Shown here piece by piece: positions 26,316 through 35,290 of a DNA stretch of 64,000 nucleotides. Under the pieces are notes generated by a model, which searched no databases, was not told the origin of the DNA, and was given only the letters and a program-made list of their open reading frames with translations. Position 1 is the stretch's first letter. Every line of letters begins with the position of its first letter. This DNA comes from Neorhodopirellula lusitana (GTDB lineage Bacteria; Planctomycetota; Planctomycetia; Pirellulales; Pirellulaceae). The stretch spans positions 62,001-126,000 of the forward strand of contig NZ_FXUG01000003.1 of assembly GCF_900182915.1 (NCBI RefSeq), read 5' to 3'. The translations under genes were made by a program, and so were the position numbers.

Positions 26316-27413
26316 ATGGCACGCGAAGCAATTTACCAACAATCCGATCCCGAACGAAAATCCGGCGAGCAATCCAGCTCCGCTGCCGGTGCCGACGGCG
26401 CCTCGCCCCACGACGGAGCGGACAGCGTCGAGGGCCAGGTCCCCAAAACGCGACCCGACGCCGATGGCAAGCTACGCCCACGTCGAATGGACGAAATGGT
26501 CGGCCAGCGCGACGTCATCGAACGCCTCAAAATTGCCATTGATGCCGCCACTTCCCGCAGCGAACCGCTCGGACACATTCTGTTCGACGGACCTCCCGGG
26601 CTAGGAAAAACCACCTTTGCCACCGTCATCCCCAACGAAATGAACACCTCCGTTCAAATGGCCAACGGTGCCGGCTTGCGAGCCCCCAAGGATTTGCTGC
26701 CTTACCTAACCAACGTCTCCGAAGGCTCGGTGCTGTTCATTGACGAGATCCACCGGGTCCCTAAGGCGGTCGAAGAGTACCTCTACACCGCGATGGAAGA
26801 CTTTCGCATCGACGTGGTTTTGGGTGACGGTGTCAACGCGAGAACATTGAACCTGGAACTCAAACCGTTCACCTTAATCGGCGCGACCACCCGAGCCGGC
26901 ATGCTGAGCGCGCCGCTGCGAGATCGGTTTCAAATCCGCGAACACCTGGGCTGGTACACCCGCGCCGAACTGGCCGAGATCGTTCATCGCAACGCCAAGA
27001 AACTTTCCGTCGTCGTCGACGATGGCACCGCCGACATGATCGCCGATCGCAGTCGCAGCACACCGCGTTTGGCCAACAACCGCTTGCTATGGGTTCGCGA
27101 CTACGCCCAAAGTAAAGCCGACGGTAAGTTCGATCGCGAAATCACGCGAGCCGCATTGGACATGATCGGAATCGACGAACTGGGACTCGATAAACAGGAC
27201 CGCAACTACCTCGACACGCTGATGCGAGTTTTCCTAGGCGGACCGGCCGGACTCGATGCAATCGCGCACACGATGAACGTGAGCAGCGACACCCTCGAAG
27301 ACGAGGTCGAACCGTTCCTGCTAAGAAGCGAACTGCTAGTTCGCACCCGACGTGGTCGCCTGGCAACGCCCAAGTCCTACGAACACATGAAACGCCCGAT
27401 GCCTGATATCTAG
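26316..27413 (+). CDS. ruvB: Holliday junction branch-migration helicase RuvB
   Basis: RuvB is the hexameric AAA+ motor of the RuvABC recombination-repair complex. Walker A is GPPGLGKTT at about 92-100, Walker B is FIDEIHR at 141-147, sensor 1 is in IGATTRAGMLSAPLRDRF, and the arginine finger lies in that stretch. The C-terminal winged helix is near 275-365 (DRNYLDTLMRVFLGGPAGLD and RGRLATPKSYEH). An N-terminal extension of about 45 polar residues precedes the usual start. The sequence GAGAGGGA lies 5-12 bases before the ATG and may be a ribosome binding site. The stop codon lies inside the first unit of a 15-base repeat array. ruvA and ruvC are not adjacent. Confidence 0.95.
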   Translation: MAREAIYQQSDPERKSGEQSSSAAGADGASPHDGADSVEGQVPKTRPDADGKLRPRRMDEMVGQRDVIERLKIAIDAATSRSEPLGHILFDGPPGLGKTTFATVIPNEMNTSVQMANGAGLRAPKDLLPYLTNVSEGSVLFIDEIHRVPKAVEEYLYTAMEDFRIDVVLGDGVNARTLNLELKPFTLIGATTRAGMLSAPLRDRFQIREHLGWYTRAELAEIVHRNAKKLSVVVDDGTADMIADRSRSTPRLANNRLLWVRDYAQSKADGKFDREITRAALDMIGIDELGLDKQDRNYLDTLMRVFLGGPAGLDAIAHTMNVSSDTLEDEVEPFLLRSELLVRTRRGRLATPKSYEHMKRPMPDI

Positions 27414-27505
27414 GGGCCTGATATCTAGGGGCCCGATATCTAGGGGCCCGATATCTGGGGGCCCGATATCTGGGGGCCCGATATCTGGGGGCCCGATATT
27501 TGATT
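27401..27505. repeat. 15-bp tandem array that includes the ruvB stop codon
   Basis: Six units of the form GCCCGATATCTGGGG (with T/C and A/G variants) run from 27401 to 27490, followed by one decayed unit. The first unit encodes the last ruvB codons and its TAG stop. Each unit carries two palindromes, GGGCCC across the junction and GATATC inside, so the array can fold repeatedly. It separates ruvB from the convergent acr3 gene. Confidence 0.95.
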
Positions 27506-27585
27506 TTGGGGCCCCAGTATCAGGGGACCCGAAAGTCAGGCGTGAAAGACAGGGCGATGTAGCCAAGCCGTGAAAACTGACTTGG

Positions 27586-28827
27586 TTACGATTTCGCAAG
27601 TTCTTGATTGCTGACTTGTTCCTCGGATTCGGCGTGGAACCATCCGCTGGTCTTCAAACAGAACTTCACCAACGCCAACATCAGTGGCACTTCGATCAAC
27701 ACGCCCACGACGGTCGCCAAGGCTGCCCCCGAAGACAAGCCATACAACATGGTTGCGGTCGCGATCGCGACTTCAAAGTGATTCGATGCACCGATCATGG
27801 CGGTGGGAGCAGCACTCTCGTAGCTAAATCCAAATGCCTTGGACAACCCGTAGCCCAGTGCGAAAATCAAGATCGTTTGAATGGTCAACGGAATCGCGAT
27901 CCAAAGAATCGTCAACGGGTTGGCAACGATGGTCTCTCCCTTGAACGAGAACAACAAAACCAAAGTGGCCAGCAACGCCGTCGTTGTCACCGGTGAGAGA
28001 TACCGCAAGAACCGATCCTTAAACCACGCTTCTCCCTTCGTTGCGATCAACCATCTTCGCGTCAGATACCCCGTTACCAACGGCAACGCCACGTAAATCG
28101 CGATCGACAGCAACAAGGCTTTCCAAGGCACTGGAAGTTGGCCAACCCCCAACAAGAAGCCTCCTAGCAATCCGTACAAAACCAGCATCATCAGCGAATT
28201 GATTGCAACCATCACCAACGTATGCCCGTCGTTCCCTTTGGCGAGATACCCCCAAACCAAAACCATCGCCGTGCAAGGTGCGATCCCCAGCAGAATGCAT
28301 CCCGCTAAATAACTTCGCCACAGCGGAACCTCAAGCATCGTTACCCCGTCGACCAAAACGGCTTTTCCGGCTCCGTAAGTTGCGCCGACTTCGAGCTCAG
28401 CTCCCAAGGGAGCTTTGACGTAATCGATTGCGTCAGGGCCAATCATTCCTAAGAAAACAGTTCCTAGGAAGAAACTTGCGATTGCATACATCGTGAATGG
28501 TTTCACGGCCCAGTTGATAAAGATTGTCAGCGAAACGGGCCCCATTGCTTTACCAGCACGAACCACTTCGCCAAAGTCAATCTTGACCATGATCGGGAAC
28601 ATCATGAAGAACAAGCAAATCGCGATTGGAATCGAGACCACGGGTGCGTCACCCGAATAGATCGCCATGGCATCGAGAGACTTGGCCAATCCCGGTGCAA
28701 TCTTTCCCAGTGCGATTCCGCCGACAATACACAGTCCAACCCACACCGTCAGATAGCGTTCAAAAAAGCCCATCCCGCTCGCCGTCGAAGGCGAGTCTTG
28801 TCCAGGGCAAGTGGGTGTATTGTCCAT
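27586..28827 (-). CDS. acr3: Arsenite efflux permease, ACR3 family
   Basis: This protein of about 413 residues has ten predicted membrane helices and belongs to the ACR3/BASS fold of arsenite exporters. Helix 1 follows [43 protein letters not shown] is the family's second segment (about 65-87). [25 protein letters not shown] contains the conserved Cys of ACR3 that is needed for arsenite transport. Later come [10 protein letters not shown] and [11 protein letters not shown]. The start ATG at 28827 is chosen over the more upstream one at 28884, because ACR3 proteins begin close to helix 1. It is divergent from the Cys-rich thioredoxin-like gene and lies in the same locus as an ArsR gene, which supports an arsenic role. 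Antimonite may also be a substrate. Confidence 0.92.
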   Translation of the reverse strand: MDNTPTCPGQDSPSTASGMGFFERYLTVWVGLCIVGGIALGKIAPGLAKSLDAMAIYSGDAPVVSIPIAICLFFMMFPIMVKIDFGEVVRAGKAMGPVSLTIFINWAVKPFTMYAIASFFLGTVFLGMIGPDAIDYVKAPLGAELEVGATYGAGKAVLVDGVTMLEVPLWRSYLAGCILLGIAPCTAMVLVWGYLAKGNDGHTLVMVAINSLMMLVLYGLLGGFLLGVGQLPVPWKALLLSIAIYVALPLVTGYLTRRWLIATKGEAWFKDRFLRYLSPVTTTALLATLVLLFSFKGETIVANPLTILWIAIPLTIQTILIFALGYGLSKAFGFSYESAAPTAMIGASNHFEVAIATATMLYGLSSGAALATVVGVLIEVPLMLALVKFCLKTSGWFHAESEEQVSNQELAKS

Positions 28828-29553
28828 TCTGATTCTTCTCACAACGTGTTGGATTGGGAATTTTCGCGGGGCCACACTTCTCAACGACAGGCTCGGCGTT
28901 TGGAAACGGCACTTGATTCAGCGATGCGGGATCATCACGGCCCCATCGCTGGTGACACCGTCGTAACTGAATCCATCTTAGGATCTACCGCCCCAGATAC
29001 GCTAATCGGCGATTAACGATCAAAGCTACAGTTTTTTTCACTTCTGTCAATCGCCGGCCACGGACTGTCGCCCGATCCGACCGCCTCAGACCGACGGGGC
29101 TGACCTGATCTTTGCTGTCATTACCGCCTCCCTGCGTTTTGCACTGTGCATGACTTCCCGTGGCCGTGGAGGTTCTCACTGACCACTCACATACTACCCC
29201 CGGCAAGCCCAGTTCAATTGGCTTTGGGGAGGGGAAGCGAGTCCACGACGAGAAATCGAAATTAAAAAACTTTCGAGGGTGGCGCTGAAGCAACCTGATT
29301 CACTTTCCTGCTGGAATTCCTATGGATTCAAGCACCTTGGCAGCCTCAATGAACGTGTTGTTTTGATGAGGGATTGTCTTGCGGTTGAAAATTGGACTGG
29401 ACCCAGCACATGCACTCAGGCGAATATACAAAACATTCGCTTTGGCGGATATGGATTGCAGACCTGCATTCCCGCTGTTCCTACCCTTCCATCAAAACGA
29501 AGGGGCTTTCAGAAATCTAAGCATTTCGTTTCTCTGACACGAAGGATCTTCAA
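28828..29553. other. Divergent intergenic region of the arsenic locus
   Basis: This stretch of about 725 bases lies between acr3 (minus) and the thioredoxin-like gene (plus) and must hold both promoters. It contains the palindrome at 29003-29015. A short plus-strand open frame near 29279-29557 looks non-coding. Just before the plus-strand start, AAGGA at 29542-29546 is a good ribosome binding site. Confidence 0.5.
29003..29015. promoter_or_regulatory. Candidate operator palindrome
   Basis: TAATCG-G-CGATTA is a perfect 6+1+6 inverted repeat about 175 bases upstream of acr3. It is a candidate site for the ArsR-type repressor at 32677, but it does not clearly match a known ArsR operator. Confidence 0.25.
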
Positions 29554-30414
29554 ATGAAGCGCATCAACTTGCAAACCTACCGAATCGTCGTTCTCGCTTT
29601 TGCCGCGATCTGTCTCGCACCAACCGCGTCGATGCAAGCTCAAGAACGCTCGGCATCCCAACTCGCGACAAGCCCCGCCGTCGCGGCGATGCAGCAGGCG
29701 GCCAGTGAAGGAAAGTATCTGTTTGTTTATTTCTGGAAACAGAACGACGAACAAACCCAGTCCATGCGGGGCGTTTTCAATCAAGCGACGGGCCAGATGG
29801 CCGATGTTGCCCAAGCGATCAGCGTGCAAATCTCCGACTCAACCAACGCGGCGATTGTGAAGCAGTTTGGTGTCAGTCGTGCTCCCATGCCTCTGGCTTT
29901 GGCGATCGCCCCCAACGGGGCCGTGACCCAAGGATTGCCGATCAAGTTCAGCGAACAGCAATTACGGGAGGCGATCGTCAGTCCCGCGACGGCAACCTGC
30001 ATGAAAGCGATGCAAGATCGCAAGCTAGTGTTGTTGTGCGTGAAGCACCAAGGCGATGTCAACGCCTTCCCTGGTGCTCATGAACTGACCCGGGACGAAC
30101 GCTTTGCCGCATCGACTCAAATCGTCAACATCGATCCCAACGACGCGTCGGAAAAGACCTTCCTGCAATCGTTGAAGATCGACCTATCCACCAACAAGGG
30201 TGTGATGATCGTACTGAGTCCTCCGGGCAACCCGGTCGCGACATTCACCGAAGATGCGACCAAAGATCAAATCGTCGAGCGACTGACCGCCGCGAGCTCA
30301 TCCTGTTGCCCCGGCGGCCAATGCGGCCCCGGCGGCCAATGCGGCCCCGACGGCCAGTGTGAGCCAGGCCAGCAGTGCTGCCCGGGCGGCAACTGTGCAC
30401 CCGCTACCAAGTAA
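29554..30414 (+). CDS. Secreted thioredoxin-like protein with Cys-rich tail
   Basis: This 286-residue exported protein has a signal peptide at 1-30 (core IVVLAFAAICLAPTASMQA). Residues 35-140 look like a thioredoxin fold (KYLFVYFWKQNDEQ where a CxxC would be, then VSRAPMPLALAIAPNGAV with the cis-Pro). The usual redox CxxC is replaced by KQND, so it is not a classic oxidoreductase. A second similar half spans about 145-245. The C-terminal 36 residues hold eight cysteines in CCPGGQC- and CGPDGQC-type units, encoded by an 18-base DNA repeat at 30309-30362, and resemble a soft-metal-binding tail. AAGGA stands seven bases before the start. It leads the ABC-ArsR gene run and faces acr3, so periplasmic arsenic or metal capture is a reasonable inference. 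Confidence 0.75.
   Translation: MKRINLQTYRIVVLAFAAICLAPTASMQAQERSASQLATSPAVAAMQQAASEGKYLFVYFWKQNDEQTQSMRGVFNQATGQMADVAQAISVQISDSTNAAIVKQFGVSRAPMPLALAIAPNGAVTQGLPIKFSEQQLREAIVSPATATCMKAMQDRKLVLLCVKHQGDVNAFPGAHELTRDERFAASTQIVNIDPNDASEKTFLQSLKIDLSTNKGVMIVLSPPGNPVATFTEDATKDQIVERLTAASSSCCPGGQCGPGGQCGPDGQCEPGQQCCPGGNCAPATK
30309..30362 (+). repeat. 18-bp repeat encoding the Cys-rich tail
   Basis: CCCCGGCGGCCAATGCGG occurs twice exactly (30309-30326, 30327-30344), and a third degenerate copy follows. It encodes Pro-Gly-Gly-Gln-Cys-Gly units. Confidence 0.85.
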
Positions 30415-30609
30415 GCAATTCACTCCGAACACGCAGCTTTGACCACGAAAAGCTGCCAAGTCGCGTCCCAAAAGTAGCCCCGTTTGCTAGCGGGTGATTT
30501 CCCATTGGCAAGCGAACTCTGGCCAACACGAAAGCTGTGATTTCCCGGGAAAGCACTGCCTTTCTGAACGGCTCACCACCACATCGATTCACGGAATGGA
30601 AACAACCAC

Positions 30610-31827
30610 ATGAACCTCAAAAAACTGGTCTGGCGTGAACTCTTCGAACGGAAGAGCCAGATGATCACGATTTTCGTTGGGATCCTGTTGGGGATCACAA
30701 CGGTCATCGCAATCAAGAACATCACCTACTATTCCGAGATGGCGATAGCTAGGGAAATGGACAGCCTAGGTGCCAACGTATTGGTCTTGCCTAAGTCGGT
30801 GACGCTGCAAGATTATTACTCTGCCGACATGCACAACGATACGATTCCCGAGGAATACGCATTGCGATTAACAATGTCGAATCTCGCGGGCGTCGACAAC
30901 CTTTCGCCCAAGCTATGCGTGCCGGTGGAATTAGAAGGCCGTTCGTTCACCCTGACCGGAATTCTGCCCAAAAGCGAGTTCCAGGCCAAAGCAGCTTGGG
31001 GCGGGGCGGGAATTTTCTCTCGTCCGATTGGTTGTGGAGCCATCGACGTTGGTGAACCGTCCGAACCCGAAGACAAAAGGACGTTGGTTCGCAAACGAGT
31101 AATCGACGACCTGGCAACTGACGAAGCACTGGTCGGTGCGGACACCGCATCGGTCCTAGGGATCGAAGAAGGTCAATCGCTGGAATTGATGGGCCAACAG
31201 TTTTCAGTCGTCGCGGTTCTTCCGGAAACTGGTACCGTTGACGATTCACGCATCTTTGCTCACTTGCATACCGTGCAAGCGATGTCCAACCAAGACGCCG
31301 TGGTCAGTTGCATCGAAATCGTTGGTTGCTGCAAAGAAATCTCCGCAGGATTGGTCGGCAACGTGAACGACTTACTTCCCGATGCCAAAGTCGTCACGGT
31401 AGCTCAAGTCGTTGCCACGCAATCAAAGGTCAACGGCATGATGGAAAAACTATCGCTGATTTTTGTTGCGATCATCGTGGTGATCGGTGGAGCTGGCATC
31501 GCCAATTTCATGTTCGCCAATGTGTATGAACGCCGGCGAGAAATCGGCACGTTGATGTCCCTCGGGGCGGAGTCGAATCTGATCCTACGAATCTTCCTGC
31601 TCAAAGCGTTGCTGCTAGGCGTTGCTGGGGGTGTCGGTGGATTCGTGATCGGCACCGCGTTGGCTGTCACGTTGGGACCTCGCTTGGCGAATGTCCCCGT
31701 ATTGCCAATGCCCATGTTGGCGTTGTGGGCGATCGGCATCTCCGTCGGCACCACACTCTTGGCCAGCTACTTTCCCGCTCGCAATGCAGCTCGCCTGGAT
31801 CCCGTCACCTCATTCAAGGAAGTTTGA
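30610..31827 (+). CDS. ABC transporter permease, FtsX/MacB type
   Basis: This 405-residue permease has one N-terminal helix (MITIFVGILLGITTVIAI, about 18-35). A periplasmic domain of about 220 residues follows (KLCVPVELEGRSFTLTGILP and ESLELMGQQFSVVAVLPETG). Three C-terminal helices form the FtsX domain, with IFVAIIVVIGGAGIANFMFA, the coupling segment YERRREIGTLMSLGA, and LLLGVAGGVGGFVIG. This is the MacB/LolCE architecture used to extract or export substrates from the membrane or periplasm rather than for import. A Cys pair (IEIVGCCKEIS) sits in the periplasmic domain. The ATPase gene starts 3 bases after its stop. Neighbours are a Cys-rich secreted protein and ArsR, so the substrate may be linked to arsenic or metals. 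Confidence 0.85.
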   Translation: MNLKKLVWRELFERKSQMITIFVGILLGITTVIAIKNITYYSEMAIAREMDSLGANVLVLPKSVTLQDYYSADMHNDTIPEEYALRLTMSNLAGVDNLSPKLCVPVELEGRSFTLTGILPKSEFQAKAAWGGAGIFSRPIGCGAIDVGEPSEPEDKRTLVRKRVIDDLATDEALVGADTASVLGIEEGQSLELMGQQFSVVAVLPETGTVDDSRIFAHLHTVQAMSNQDAVVSCIEIVGCCKEISAGLVGNVNDLLPDAKVVTVAQVVATQSKVNGMMEKLSLIFVAIIVVIGGAGIANFMFANVYERRREIGTLMSLGAESNLILRIFLLKALLLGVAGGVGGFVIGTALAVTLGPRLANVPVLPMPMLALWAIGISVGTTLLASYFPARNAARLDPVTSFKEV

Positions 31828-31830
31828 ACC

Positions 31831-32526
31831 ATGCTATCGATGCAAAACGTCACAAAGACCTATGAAATGCACCGCCAAAAAGTGGTGGCCTTGGACGACG
31901 CAACCCTCGAGATTCCCGAAGGCGATTTCGTTTCGCTGATCGGGCCCAGTGGCAGCGGCAAAAGCACTCTCCTGGTGATGCTGGGTGGGATGTTGTCACC
32001 CACATCCGGTCGCGTCCTGTTAAACGGCCAATCGATGTACGACTTGAACGCGGACGGTCGAGCTCGAATGCGAAAGAACAACATCGGGTTCGTATTTCAA
32101 ACCTTCAACCTGATTCCGTACTTATCGGCGCAAGAGAACGTGCAGATTCCCCTGTATTTGTCTGACACCAACGAAGCCGACCAACGCGACCGAGCCGCAG
32201 AGCTGCTGGAACGAGTTGGCTTGGGAGACCGCTTGGATCACAAGCCCACTGAACTGAGTGTCGGCCAACAGCAGCGGGTCGCCTTGGCTCGCATGCTTGC
32301 CAACGACCCAGCCGTGATCTTGGCGGACGAACCAACCGGAAACCTAGATCCCGAAACCAGCGATCAGGTAATCGGCTACTTCGAGGAGTTCAACCGTGAA
32401 AGACGCACGATCGTGATGGTGACGCACAACCCGGAGGCAGCCGAGCGTGCGAAACGAGTCCTCAAGCTCCGCAACGGCCAAATCGTCGATGACCGCGCGG
32501 CGTTACAAACCGTTGACGCCGCCTAG
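31831..32526 (+). CDS. ABC transporter ATPase, LolD/MacB type
   Basis: This 231-residue ATPase powers the permease encoded just upstream. Walker A is GPSGSGKST at about 38-46, the Q-loop is [21 protein letters not shown], the signature is [15 protein letters not shown] (Val in place of the second Gly of LSGGQ, a known variant), Walker B is [12 protein letters not shown], and the switch His is in MVTHNPEAA. The size and sequence fit the LolD/MacB-N group that works with FtsX-type permeases. There is a 3-base gap to the permease gene. The ArsR gene starts about 150 bases downstream (or 60 if an upstream start is used), probably on the same transcript. Confidence 0.92.
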   Translation: MLSMQNVTKTYEMHRQKVVALDDATLEIPEGDFVSLIGPSGSGKSTLLVMLGGMLSPTSGRVLLNGQSMYDLNADGRARMRKNNIGFVFQTFNLIPYLSAQENVQIPLYLSDTNEADQRDRAAELLERVGLGDRLDHKPTELSVGQQQRVALARMLANDPAVILADEPTGNLDPETSDQVIGYFEEFNRERRTIVMVTHNPEAAERAKRVLKLRNGQIVDDRAALQTVDAA

Positions 32527-32676
32527 TCGATGCTGGAGCTAGCTTGATCCCCATCGCTCGGAGACCGGTTCAGTTGATTAAGTCGCGTGACCCTGGCTAC
32601 ACTGATCAGGGAGAAACTCAGCATAGCGAATCAGGGATGCGTGACTGACGGTCAATATTCGATAGGGCATAGGACG

Positions 32677-33081
32677 ATGGGTACCACAAAGAATTCACGT
32701 CCAACAGGCGATAAGTCAGCCGTTGTTTTGGCCGAGATCGGCGAAGACATCAACACGATCTTTCGAGCATTTGCCGACAGCACGAGGCTGCGAATTTTGC
32801 ATCTGCTGGTCGAATACGAGACCTGTGTCGGAGACATCGTCGAGACGCTGCAGTTGCCTCAGCCAACCGTGTCGCGGCATCTGGCGTATCTTCGGAAAGC
32901 AAATTTGGTCGAAGTCCGCAAAGACGGCCTGTGGTCGTACTATTCGCTTGCAGAAGCCCAGTCTTGCTTCCAACAAAGACTGTACGATTGCCTAAACGAC
33001 TGCTTCAACGAAGTTCCCGAATTACAGGAAGACGCTCGTCGCGCAAAGCGACTACGAGAAACCGGCGGTTGTTGCGAGTAA
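32677..33081 (+). CDS. arsR: ArsR-family metalloregulator
   Basis: This 134-residue winged-helix repressor senses arsenite or another soft metal. From the ATG at 32677 the DNA-binding part is FRAFADSTRLRILHLLVEYE then LQLPQPTVSRHLAYLRKANLVEVRKDGLWSYYSL. The helix-3 metal motif of classical ArsR (ELCVCDL) is here ETCVGDI, keeping Cys50 and losing the second Cys. Instead there are cysteines at 97, 105 and 109, and a C-terminal Cys132-Cys133 pair (TGGCCE), which recalls the C-terminal As(III) sites of Acidithiobacillus ArsR. The frame is open to 32587, but those residues are not ArsR-like. Its place behind the ABC genes and near acr3 makes both transcripts likely targets. Confidence 0.9.
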   Translation: MGTTKNSRPTGDKSAVVLAEIGEDINTIFRAFADSTRLRILHLLVEYETCVGDIVETLQLPQPTVSRHLAYLRKANLVEVRKDGLWSYYSLAEAQSCFQQRLYDCLNDCFNEVPELQEDARRAKRLRETGGCCE

Positions 33082-33350
33082 CATAAACCACCCCGGCAAT
33101 CGCGTCTTGTTGATGACGCACCTCCGGCCGAATGTATTGAGCGTGGCAGGGTTCACTCAGGCAAGTAACCCAACGTCGTATCAGAACAGAGGAAGGACCT
33201 AGCCTGTTGATGCAGAATCCTTTTCAGTCATCCGTTCGTCGCGAAAGTATCATGCGACGGAACAGTCTCCGTTGGGCAACCCATCATTCCCGACCAGGAT
33301 GACATGCGTCTGAATTCGGAGACTCAGTTCCCAAAATCCTAATGAACAGT

Positions 33351-34451
33351 TCAACGCTGCCGTTCCAAGATCCATCCTTTGCGATAGAAGTAGATCAGCA
33401 TGCCAATCGCGACGGTTCCCATCGCAATCCAGAGAACGGCATAGGAGTATTGGTATTTCAGCTCCGGCATGTGCTCAAAGTTCATGCCGTAGATTCCTGC
33501 CATAAACGTCAACGGTATGAAGATGCTGGCCATGATTGTCAATACTTTCATCACCTCGTTGGTACGGTTCGCCACAGACGACAAATAGGTATTCATCAAA
33601 CCGGTGACCATTTCCCGGTACATCTCGGCGACCTCAGACGTCTGGATACAGTGGTCGTAAACATCTCGCAAATAGACGCCGACCTCTTCGGAAATGATGG
33701 CGTGATCGCCACGGACCAACTCGTTAATGGCTTCTCGCTGAGGCCAAATCGCGCGTCGCAGATTGATCAGTTGATTCTTGAGTCGGTTGAGTTCGCCCAA
33801 GACGGCGGGCGACGGATTATCGATCACGACCGCTTCGAGCGACTCCAGACGATCGCCCACGACTTCCAGAACCGGGTAGTACGCGTCAATGATCGTGTCC
33901 GTAATCACATAGGCGAGATAATCAGCCCCACGTTTGCGGATTAGGCCCTTATTGGCGAGCAAGCGACTGCGGACGGGATCAAGCACGTCGCCATGTTTCT
34001 CTTGGAATGTGATCAAATAGTTATTGGCGATCACCATGCTGACTTGCTCAATATCCACCACCGGCTCGCCGTTTTTGTCCGGTTCGCCCATCCGAACCAT
34101 TCGCACGATCACCAATAGCTGATCTTCGTACGGCTCGCTTTTGGGGCGTTGTGGAACATTGACAACGTCTTCAAGCAAGAGCGGATGCAAACCAAATAGC
34201 ACCCCCAGTTTTCGCATGATCGAACGATCGCCAAACCCTTGAACATCAACCCAAGTCACTTCGTCTTCGCTGAAAGCTTCGCTCAGTTCGTCGACCGAAT
34301 CCACCGTCGCAGTACGATGTTCGGTCGGCGAATAATGAACCGTCGTGATTCGCGGAGTGGGCGCTTCCTTGGGGATCACCAGCGTGCCTGGACGCGCACC
34401 GACTTTGGTATGCTTCTTTTTGAATAGATTGGCGTTCACGCGAATTCCCAT
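33351..34451 (-). CDS. corA: CorA-family magnesium/cobalt channel
   Basis: This protein of about 366 residues forms the pentameric CorA Mg2+/Co2+ channel. A soluble N-terminal domain of about 290 residues (VTWVDVQGFGDRSIMRKLGVLFGLHPLLLEDV, then helices through VGVYLRDVYDHC) is followed by two membrane helices. The hallmark YGMNF lies after TM1 (LTFMAGIYGMNFEHMPE). The short loop is followed by TM2 and a basic tail (FYRKGWILERQR). The start is the ATG at 34451; a TTG at 34466 is the alternative. It is a single gene, convergent with the arsenic locus, and no Mg2+-responsive leader is recognised. Confidence 0.93.
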   Translation of the reverse strand: MGIRVNANLFKKKHTKVGARPGTLVIPKEAPTPRITTVHYSPTEHRTATVDSVDELSEAFSEDEVTWVDVQGFGDRSIMRKLGVLFGLHPLLLEDVVNVPQRPKSEPYEDQLLVIVRMVRMGEPDKNGEPVVDIEQVSMVIANNYLITFQEKHGDVLDPVRSRLLANKGLIRKRGADYLAYVITDTIIDAYYPVLEVVGDRLESLEAVVIDNPSPAVLGELNRLKNQLINLRRAIWPQREAINELVRGDHAIISEEVGVYLRDVYDHCIQTSEVAEMYREMVTGLMNTYLSSVANRTNEVMKVLTIMASIFIPLTFMAGIYGMNFEHMPELKYQYSYAVLWIAMGTVAIGMLIYFYRKGWILERQR

Positions 34452-34600
34452 ATGGACCAAGGACAATGACTGGCTTCGCCTGACTCACTCGCCACGATAT
34501 CTGCCCAACTCAGCATCGTCGCATGACGAAACAAAAGCGGGTAAATGAACTCGCCCTGATTGGACTCGCCCGGAAAAACGAATGCGTCGTTCTTTTCTGA

Positions 34601-34987
34601 TCAGTCGTCGCCGAACGAATCAGCCTTCTTCGTAACCAGATAACTTCGGTTTCCGCGAGTGACATAGATCGCCTCTTCGTCCAATCGCTGGCAGACTTCA
34701 ACAAGGAACTCGATCAAACGGTCAAACTCACTCTCCTTGTTGAACGAAACCTCAAAACGCTCCATCACGTCATGGACCATCTCATCAGCCTGGTTCACCC
34801 AATAGCCTTTCACGGGTGTGGGCGACTGAGTATACGCTTCGTAACGATGCATCAAAAAAGAATGAATCGCTGACCGAGCCGTCTGCGCCCCGTGATAAAA
34901 CCGCGGGTCATCCAATTTGTGCGACGGAATATAAAAGACCGACATCGTGCCCAATGCATGGATGTGCGGTGAATTCGTCGTCCCCAT
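34601..34987 (-). CDS. Small conserved-looking hypothetical protein
   Basis: This 128-residue protein is not one I recognise. It starts MGTTNSPHIHAL at the ATG at 34987 and is mixed alpha/beta: a strand (TMSVFYIPSHKL), a helix (HGAQTARSAIHSFLMHRYEAY), a turn (PVKGYWVNQ), then amphipathic helices and a strand pair (EEAIYVTRGNRSYLVTKK). There is no signal peptide and no Cys-pair or catalytic motif. The open frame extends to 35086, but the extra residues are low quality. It stands alone between corA and the decarboxylase gene. The balanced composition supports a real gene. Confidence 0.6.
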   Translation of the reverse strand: MGTTNSPHIHALGTMSVFYIPSHKLDDPRFYHGAQTARSAIHSFLMHRYEAYTQSPTPVKGYWVNQADEMVHDVMERFEVSFNKESEFDRLIEFLVEVCQRLDEEAIYVTRGNRSYLVTKKADSFGDD

Positions 34988-35138
34988 TTGATTGTCCTGA
35001 AGCTTCCTGTTGGCCGGCGGTCCCGCCCACGATTCGAATTGGCATACACTCGATTTCGTAGGTACTCGAGTTGGCTGGCATTCCAAGTCGTCGGCATTCC
35101 ATATGGAAAGTTACCCGTCCACACATCGTACTGCAGCA

Positions 35139-35174
35139 ATAGAGCACGGAGATAGAGCACGGAGACAGAGCACT
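35139..35174. repeat. 13-bp repeat in an otherwise featureless intergenic region
   Basis: ATAGAGCACGGAG is present twice exactly and once partially. It lies in the 300-base gap between the small gene starting at 34987 and the decarboxylase gene ending at 35291, where I see nothing else. Confidence 0.8.
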
Positions 35175-35290
35175 TCCCAACGCGACCTAGATTGATCCAA
35201 GTGAATCGACGCAATGACCCAAACGGTGCCAAACAATGCAAGTGTGACCGCATGCGGCTGATTGACCAGACTCGATGCCAGAAACTTGAA

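Noticed and set aside
27401-27505. Possible CRISPR-like array
   Set aside because: The units are directly contiguous with no spacers and no cas genes are nearby; it is a simple tandem repeat.
29279-29557. 92-codon plus-strand frame before the Cys-rich gene
   Set aside because: It runs into the next gene's start, has no protein-like pattern and no ribosome binding site.
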